NCBI GenBank assembly: GCA_017418585.1
Contig: JAFONG010000079.1
Coordinates: forward strand, 1 to 6,059
Source of the DNA: Erysipelotrichaceae bacterium
GTDB taxonomy: Bacteria > Bacillota_I > Bacilli_A > Erysipelotrichales > Erysipelotrichaceae
Direction: 5' to 3'
DNA length: 6,059 nucleotides
Every line of letters starts with the position of its first letter. The stretch's first letter is position 1. The position numbers were made by a program, and so were the translations under genes. Positions 5,824-6,059 of this stretch are shown piece after piece. Below the pieces are notes generated by a model. The model did no database searches and was not told the origin of the DNA. It saw only the letters and a list, made by a program, of their open reading frames with translations.

Positions 5824-6059
5824 CTATGCCACAAAGAAATAGATCATGACGTAGTGGCACAGAGTTCCCAGCAGCACAAAGAGGTGGAATACCTCGTGTT
5901 CGCTCCAGTCCCTGGAAAAGGAGATCTGTAAGGCATAGAAGATTCCGCCTGCGGTATAGAAGATTCCTCCCGCCAGAAGCCACAGGAATGCGCCTGAACT
6001 CATGGCCCGATAGATGGCAATGATCTTCCACAGCGCCAGCCATCCCATCAGGATATAAG
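5824..6059 (-). CDS. Hemolysin III / PAQR-family membrane protein (5' part outside window)
   Basis: Only the last 77 or so residues are visible, ending at TAG 5824-5826. They hold hydrophobic helices and the family's C-terminal signature HEVFHLFVLLGTLCH, with three histidines spaced H-x3-H-x9-H; in the PAQR/hemolysin III superfamily such histidines bind a metal inside the membrane. The segment GGIFYTAGGIFYAL followed by SRDWSEHEVFH is also typical of the family. Bacterial members are about 200-220 residues with seven helices, so roughly two thirds of the gene lies to the right of the window. Despite the name, a true haemolytic role is not established; links to membrane homeostasis are reported for relatives. 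It converges on the glyA operon and shares its terminator. Confidence 0.88.
   Translation of the reverse strand, partial: YILMGWLALWKIIAIYRAMSSGAFLWLLAGGIFYTAGGIFYALQISFSRDWSEHEVFHLFVLLGTLCHYVMIYFFVA

Noticed and set aside
5937..5970. Repeated AGAAGATTCC in the right-edge gene
   Set aside because: It encodes the GGIFY..GGIFY pattern common in hemolysin III helices, so it is explained by protein constraint rather than a DNA repeat.

Overview
The window reads as a compact stretch of chromosome from a low-to-medium GC Gram-positive bacterium (Bacillota). The reasons are base composition near 50% by eye, AGGAGG-type ribosome binding sites, a barnase/barstar pair, frequent AGA/AGG arginine codons and very tight gene packing. 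A Clostridia- or Erysipelotrichia-like host is plausible, but the sequence alone does not fix the genus. There are no tRNA or rRNA genes, insertion sequences, CRISPR arrays or phage genes.

Left block (1-974, minus strand): a secreted or membrane-anchored barnase-family ribonuclease is followed, with a 4-base ATGA overlap, by its barstar-family inhibitor, which runs off the left edge. The barnase keeps every catalytic residue of Bacillus amyloliquefaciens barnase. The inhibitor is unusual. It is two barstar domains in tandem: residues 2-79 and 90-167 align without gaps at a constant offset of 88. The second copy keeps the barnase-binding residues and the first is diverged.

Divergent intergenic region (975-1099): an identical 12-mer, TATAATGAAAGT, occurs in inverted orientation in front of both outward-facing genes. 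It supplies a -10-like element to each. The copy in front of the barnase lies so close to the ATG that the transcript would have almost no leader, and no Shine-Dalgarno sequence is visible there.

Right block (1100-5736, plus strand): six same-strand genes with gaps of 31 bases or less look like one operon. They are glyA (serine hydroxymethyltransferase), a nitroreductase-family flavoprotein, a 100-residue two-helix membrane protein, a second and different nitroreductase-family protein, a PHP-domain phosphatase of the HisJ type, and a DUF4236 protein whose C-terminus resembles the RuvB-binding domain of RuvA. GlyA links to one-carbon and glycine metabolism and the PHP enzyme possibly to histidine synthesis. 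No single pathway clearly unites all six.

Right edge (5737-6059): a strong hairpin with T-tracts on both sides lies between convergent genes and probably ends both transcripts. Beyond it, on the minus strand, is the C-terminal part of a hemolysin III/PAQR-family membrane protein that is cut by the window edge.

The best candidate for something under-described is the double-barstar inhibitor and its cysteine-bearing barnase partner. The DUF4236/RuvA-C-like protein comes second.
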